A DNA stretch of 5,358 nucleotides from Calditrichota bacterium (GTDB lineage: Bacteria > Calditrichota > Calditrichia > Calditrichales > Calditrichaceae), in the NCBI GenBank assembly GCA_024278715.1, contig JAJRSN010000032.1, forward strand, positions 1-5,358, written 5' to 3'. Position 1 is the first letter of the stretch, and each line of letters begins with the position of its first letter. Below are positions 5,331-5,358 of the stretch, one piece after another. The notes below the pieces were generated by a model. That model had not been told where the DNA came from, did no database searches, and saw only the letters and a program-made list of their open reading frames with translations. The position numbers were made by a program, and so were the translations under genes.

Positions 5331-5358
5331 GAGTAAAGAAAATAAAATAATTGAATAG

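Overview
The window is a bacterial chromosomal segment of moderate, slightly AT-leaning composition. All its supported genes lie on the + strand: the tail of a truncated gene, then three transcription units separated by AT-rich gaps of roughly 270 to 350 bases. An UpxY/RfaH-type NusG paralogue and a short signal peptide ending in Cys-Ser-Lys-Lys-Glu-Glu point towards the Bacteroidota/Calditrichota (FCB) side of the bacterial tree. That placement is an inference from gene style, not a proof. There are no tRNA or rRNA genes, CRISPR arrays, insertion sequences or phage genes.

Layout: (1) 1-177, C-terminal end of an unrecognised protein cut by the window edge. (2) 459-965, a 168-residue NusG-like specialised antiterminator (UpxY/RfaH/LoaP type) that stands alone, with no polysaccharide genes visible. 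(3) 966-1317, a 352-base gap holding the most informative regulatory DNA in the window: a tandem heptamer, a near-consensus CRP/FNR-family palindrome and a well-spaced -10 element, followed by a roughly 160-nt leader with a dyad. (4) 1318-3096, a 592-residue SLC13/DASS-family transporter with two TrkA-C (RCK-C) domains inserted between its membrane halves. (5) 3371-4486 and 4491-5330, a tight two-gene unit (4-base gap) encoding a probable lipoprotein of the MEMO1/AmmeMemoRadiSam-B family and a divergent Sir2-family NAD-dependent deacylase.

How they may work together: the transporter appears to have its own promoter, possibly responsive to oxygen, nitric oxide or redox through a CRP/FNR regulator. 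The MEMO-like protein keeps the conserved metal-site residues (His88, His117, Asp236, His239, Cys305) but carries an export signal. It lacks the usual AMMECR1 and radical-SAM partners in this window and is instead translationally linked to a sirtuin. This pairing is the most unusual thing here. The two products are predicted to sit on opposite sides of the inner membrane, so a shared pathway rather than a physical complex is the more cautious reading. No complete, clearly novel multi-gene system is visible.
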